Source of the DNA: Saprospiraceae bacterium
Lineage (GTDB): Bacteria; Bacteroidota; Bacteroidia; Chitinophagales; Saprospiraceae
NCBI GenBank assembly: GCA_013002625.1
Contig: JABDJE010000064.1
Location: forward strand, 1 to 7,757
Direction of reading: 5' to 3'
DNA: 7,757 bases
A program made the position numbers and the translations under genes. The notes under the pieces are model-generated. The model ran no database searches. It was not told the origin of the DNA and worked only from the letters and a program-made list of their open reading frames with translations. Positions 5,990 to 7,757 of this stretch are shown piece after piece (positions within the stretch are counted from its first letter, which is position 1; every line of letters begins with the position of its first letter).

Positions 5990-7757
5990 TTATTGCGCTA
6001 GGATAATAACCTTCCTGACATATATGCTGTTGTCAAGTTTAATCTTAAGGGTATAAATTCCATGCTGCATGTCATTTACATCCAACCTGAATTTATGTAC
6101 ACCTTTATCCATTGCTGCTGTACGGAGTAAGCCTTGTTTTACCAGTCGACCCAATTCATCGTATACATCAATTTCAGACGCTTCAATTTCATTGAACAAA
6201 CTAAATTCAACTGTCAATTGATCGTATACTGGATTCGGATACAAAGCTATTTTGTTTTCTTCATCAAATGAACCTTCGAATGAAATAGCTATGATTTTTG
6301 AATAAGAGAACCTACCATCCAGATCGACTTGCTTGATTCTATAGTAATGTACTTCAGAGCTGAATATGTTTTCATCTTCGAATGAATATGTTAGGCTGCG
6401 CGTATAATCATTTTGTGCTTCAACTCTGCCAATTGACTTGAAATCTTCAATCGATCCGACCGATCGCTCAACTTCATATTGTTGTAGATTAAACTCACTT
6501 TCAACCTGCCATTCAATATAGTTGTAGTCTCCCCTATTTTCACCCCATACGTCTCGCCATACAACCGGTAGTGCGCCACTTACCAATCCTGCATCAACAT
6601 GTCCAATGTGTTCACCTGGTTGTACTATATAGAACTTGGTAGTATGTAAGCCATTACTGTTATCGACATCACTGTCCATGGCTTCATCTTCTCCTTGGTT
6701 AGGCAATGTCATAGCATAGCCGTCTGGTATATCAAAATGTAAGAAATAGGTATTCTTACCAAGGTAATCTATCATATATTCTCCATTCTCATCGGTAACC
6801 GATTGCGCTACTACATTCCCTTCATTGTCGATGGCTTGAACTTCAACGCCTTGAACACCTTCTTCATTTACATCCCGTCGGCCGTCTTCATCATCATCAG
6901 ACCATACATAATCTCCTATTGATCCCATAACATAAAACCCAGCACCTAGTGTACAGTTTTCCTGACCTGAATACACCGTGAAGCTTGGTGTTGTTCCCGT
7001 TCCATAAGTATTGGTGACGTCACTGTCCTTATTGTCATCAAATCCAATATTAGGGACTACACTTACCAATGTTGACGGTGGATCTACAAATTTCAGATAA
7101 TAAGTTCCAGGGTTTACGCAAAACTTATAATAACCATCATCGGAAGGTGTACCTGGTTTATGGGTGGTGTACGTGACATCCCACAAATAGAATTCACCAT
7201 TTATTTGACGAAAGATTTCAACACGCAATTGATTGATACCATTTTCGGTTGGATCCCATCTGTCATTTTTATTATAATCGAACCATACAAGCCCACCTAC
7301 AGGTGCACATTGAATTAGTCCGGCATCATAAGAATAATCATCTGCGAACCCAACAGTGATAAGACCAGTTGTTCCTTCACCAAAATCACCCACAATATCG
7401 CTATCCAAATTATCATTTTCACCTCTATCAAATAATGTAGGCGAATAACCTTCTGGCATGAGAAAACGGATATAATAATTTCCAGGATACACATCATCAA
7501 ACAGATAATATCCATTGTTATCAGTTTGTACACGTTCAATAAAGAAGCCTTGTGCATTATATAATTCTACAAACACCCCTGATATACCCTGTTCATTAAA
7601 ATCCTGTATCCCGTCTCCATCATAATCTTCCCAGACATAATCTCCTAATTCATATCTTATAATTACATCTATAGTTTCAATGTCCTCATCATCATCAAAC
7701 CCATCCATATCACCATCTTCATCAACGGTGTAATCAGTTGAAGGGTCACTATCAATA
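5990..7757 (-). CDS. T9SS-exported surface protein with SdrD B-like repeats (5' end outside window)
   Basis: The frame is open to the right edge, so 588 C-terminal residues are visible; the Met at 7708 is internal to an acidic Asp/Glu stretch and is not a start. In protein order: an acidic linker (DSDPSTDYTVDEDGD...), then three SdrD B / Cna B-type beta-sandwich repeats starting near 7648, 7306 and 6925. Each has a (L/I)GDYVW- or GGLVW-like opening, an Asp-rich loop (DYDGDGIQD, DYNKNDRWD, DDDEDGRRD), a GxYYxxF-type strand, a D-S-D motif and a closing D/G-A-G. Next comes a beta-rich module (6251-6581; EWQVESEFN ... YYRIKQVDLDGRFSYS), common before Bacteroidota sorting signals. Last is a type A sorting domain (5993-6250) with LYPNPVYDQLTVEF, YDELGRLV, GIYTLKI and a C-terminal RKVIILAQ. 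It is secreted through the outer membrane by T9SS and cell-surface anchored or released, probably as an adhesin or structural protein. The partner or ligand is unknown. Confidence 0.93.
   Translation of the reverse strand, partial: IDSDPSTDYTVDEDGDMDGFDDDEDIETIDVIIRYELGDYVWEDYDGDGIQDFNEQGISGVFVELYNAQGFFIERVQTDNNGYYLFDDVYPGNYYIRFLMPEGYSPTLFDRGENDNLDSDIVGDFGEGTTGLITVGFADDYSYDAGLIQCAPVGGLVWFDYNKNDRWDPTENGINQLRVEIFRQINGEFYLWDVTYTTHKPGTPSDDGYYKFCVNPGTYYLKFVDPPSTLVSVVPNIGFDDNKDSDVTNTYGTGTTPSFTVYSGQENCTLGAGFYVMGSIGDYVWSDDDEDGRRDVNEEGVQGVEVQAIDNEGNVVAQSVTDENGEYMIDYLGKNTYFLHFDIPDGYAMTLPNQGEDEAMDSDVDNSNGLHTTKFYIVQPGEHIGHVDAGLVSGALPVVWRDVWGENRGDYNYIEWQVESEFNLQQYEVERSVGSIEDFKSIGRVEAQNDYTRSLTYSFEDENIFSSEVHYYRIKQVDLDGRFSYSKIIAISFEGSFDEENKIALYPNPVYDQLTVEFSLFNEIEASEIDVYDELGRLVKQGLLRTAAMDKGVHKFRLDVNDMQHGIYTLKIKLDNSIYVRKVIILAQ
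5993..6250 (-). other. T9SS type A C-terminal sorting domain (coding segment)
   Basis: The last 86 residues of the surface protein start at IALYPNPVYD and contain the LYPNP, DELGRLV, HKFRLDVNDMQHGIYTLKI and VRKVIILAQ elements expected of a type A sorting domain. Family knowledge says this domain directs outer-membrane translocation by the type IX system and is usually cleaved by the sortase PorU. It also fixes the phylum, since T9SS is restricted to Bacteroidota and close relatives. Confidence 0.92.
6581..6925 (-). repeat. SdrD B-like domain 3 of the surface protein
   Basis: This is about 115 residues, from GSIGDYVWSDDDEDGRRD to VDAGLVSG. It shows the same order of motifs as domain 1: Asp loop DDDEDGRRD, DENGEYMIDYL, YFLHFDIPDGYAMTLPNQGEDEAMDSDVD, and a closing DAG. 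It is followed by the beta-rich module and the sorting domain. Confidence 0.8.
6926..7306 (-). repeat. SdrD B-like domain 2 (divergent) of the surface protein
   Basis: This is about 127 residues, from APVGGLVWFDYNKNDRWD to LGAGFYVM. It is longer and more divergent than its neighbours. The Asp loop is degenerate (DYNKNDRWD), and an insertion around the TYTTHKPGTPSDDG segment lengthens the middle. It has Cys in YKFCVNPG and QENCTLG, close to a Cys at the end of domain 1. The shared DSDV motif (GFDDNKDSDVTNTYG) confirms homology. Confidence 0.75.
7307..7648 (-). repeat. SdrD B-like domain 1 of the surface protein
   Basis: This is about 114 residues, from LGDYVWEDYDGDGIQD to DAGLIQ. It carries the most canonical calcium-type loop of the three (DYDGDGIQD), then DNNGYYLFDDVYPGNYYIRF and GENDNLDSD. 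Proteins with this module form rigid calcium-stabilised stalks; that role is inferred here. Confidence 0.8.

Overview
The window looks like chromosomal DNA of a Bacteroidota bacterium, plausibly a Saprospiria-type or related marine/environmental lineage. The evidence is a YidC with the Bacteroidota N-terminus, a TAnnTTTG-type promoter (TACCTTTG) in front of it, a surface protein with SdrD B-like repeats ending in a type IX secretion (T9SS) type A sorting domain, and AT-rich spacers without Shine-Dalgarno sequences. The lineage below phylum is an inference. Nothing here looks like a phage, a plasmid, a defence island or a CRISPR array.

Layout, left to right. (1) The 5' part of a minus-strand gene for a COG2509-type FAD-dependent oxidoreductase runs off the left edge. 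(2) A divergent spacer carries the first copy of an approximately 110-nt intergenic repeat. (3) A small plus-strand membrane protein of DUF2306 type follows. (4) A second copy of the same repeat comes next, then a short leader with a recognisable Bacteroidota -7 box. (5) A same-strand cluster yidC - gpsA - DUF2130 coiled-coil protein has gaps of 58 and 18 nt and is probably co-transcribed. (6) A compact bidirectional terminator lies between convergent genes. (7) The 3' 1.77 kb of a minus-strand gene for a secreted, calcium-loop-containing surface protein runs off the right edge.

Functionally the central block is envelope and housekeeping: YidC inserts inner-membrane proteins, GpsA makes sn-glycerol-3-phosphate for phospholipids, and the DUF2130 protein has an N-terminal zinc-ribbon-like CxxC, a long coiled coil and a C-terminal domain with a possible PD-(D/E)XK nuclease signature. 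The surface protein is an unrelated, T9SS-exported adhesin-like polypeptide.

The least explained signal is the pair of near-identical non-coding repeats (about 89% identical by hand alignment) that bracket the DUF2306 gene, each opening with a 25-nt palindrome. Two start-site corrections are supported: yidC should begin at 1736, not at the upstream in-frame TTG that lies inside the promoter, and the FAD oxidoreductase probably begins at a GTG at 653 rather than the ATG at 743. The right-edge gene is open to the window end and has no real start in view.
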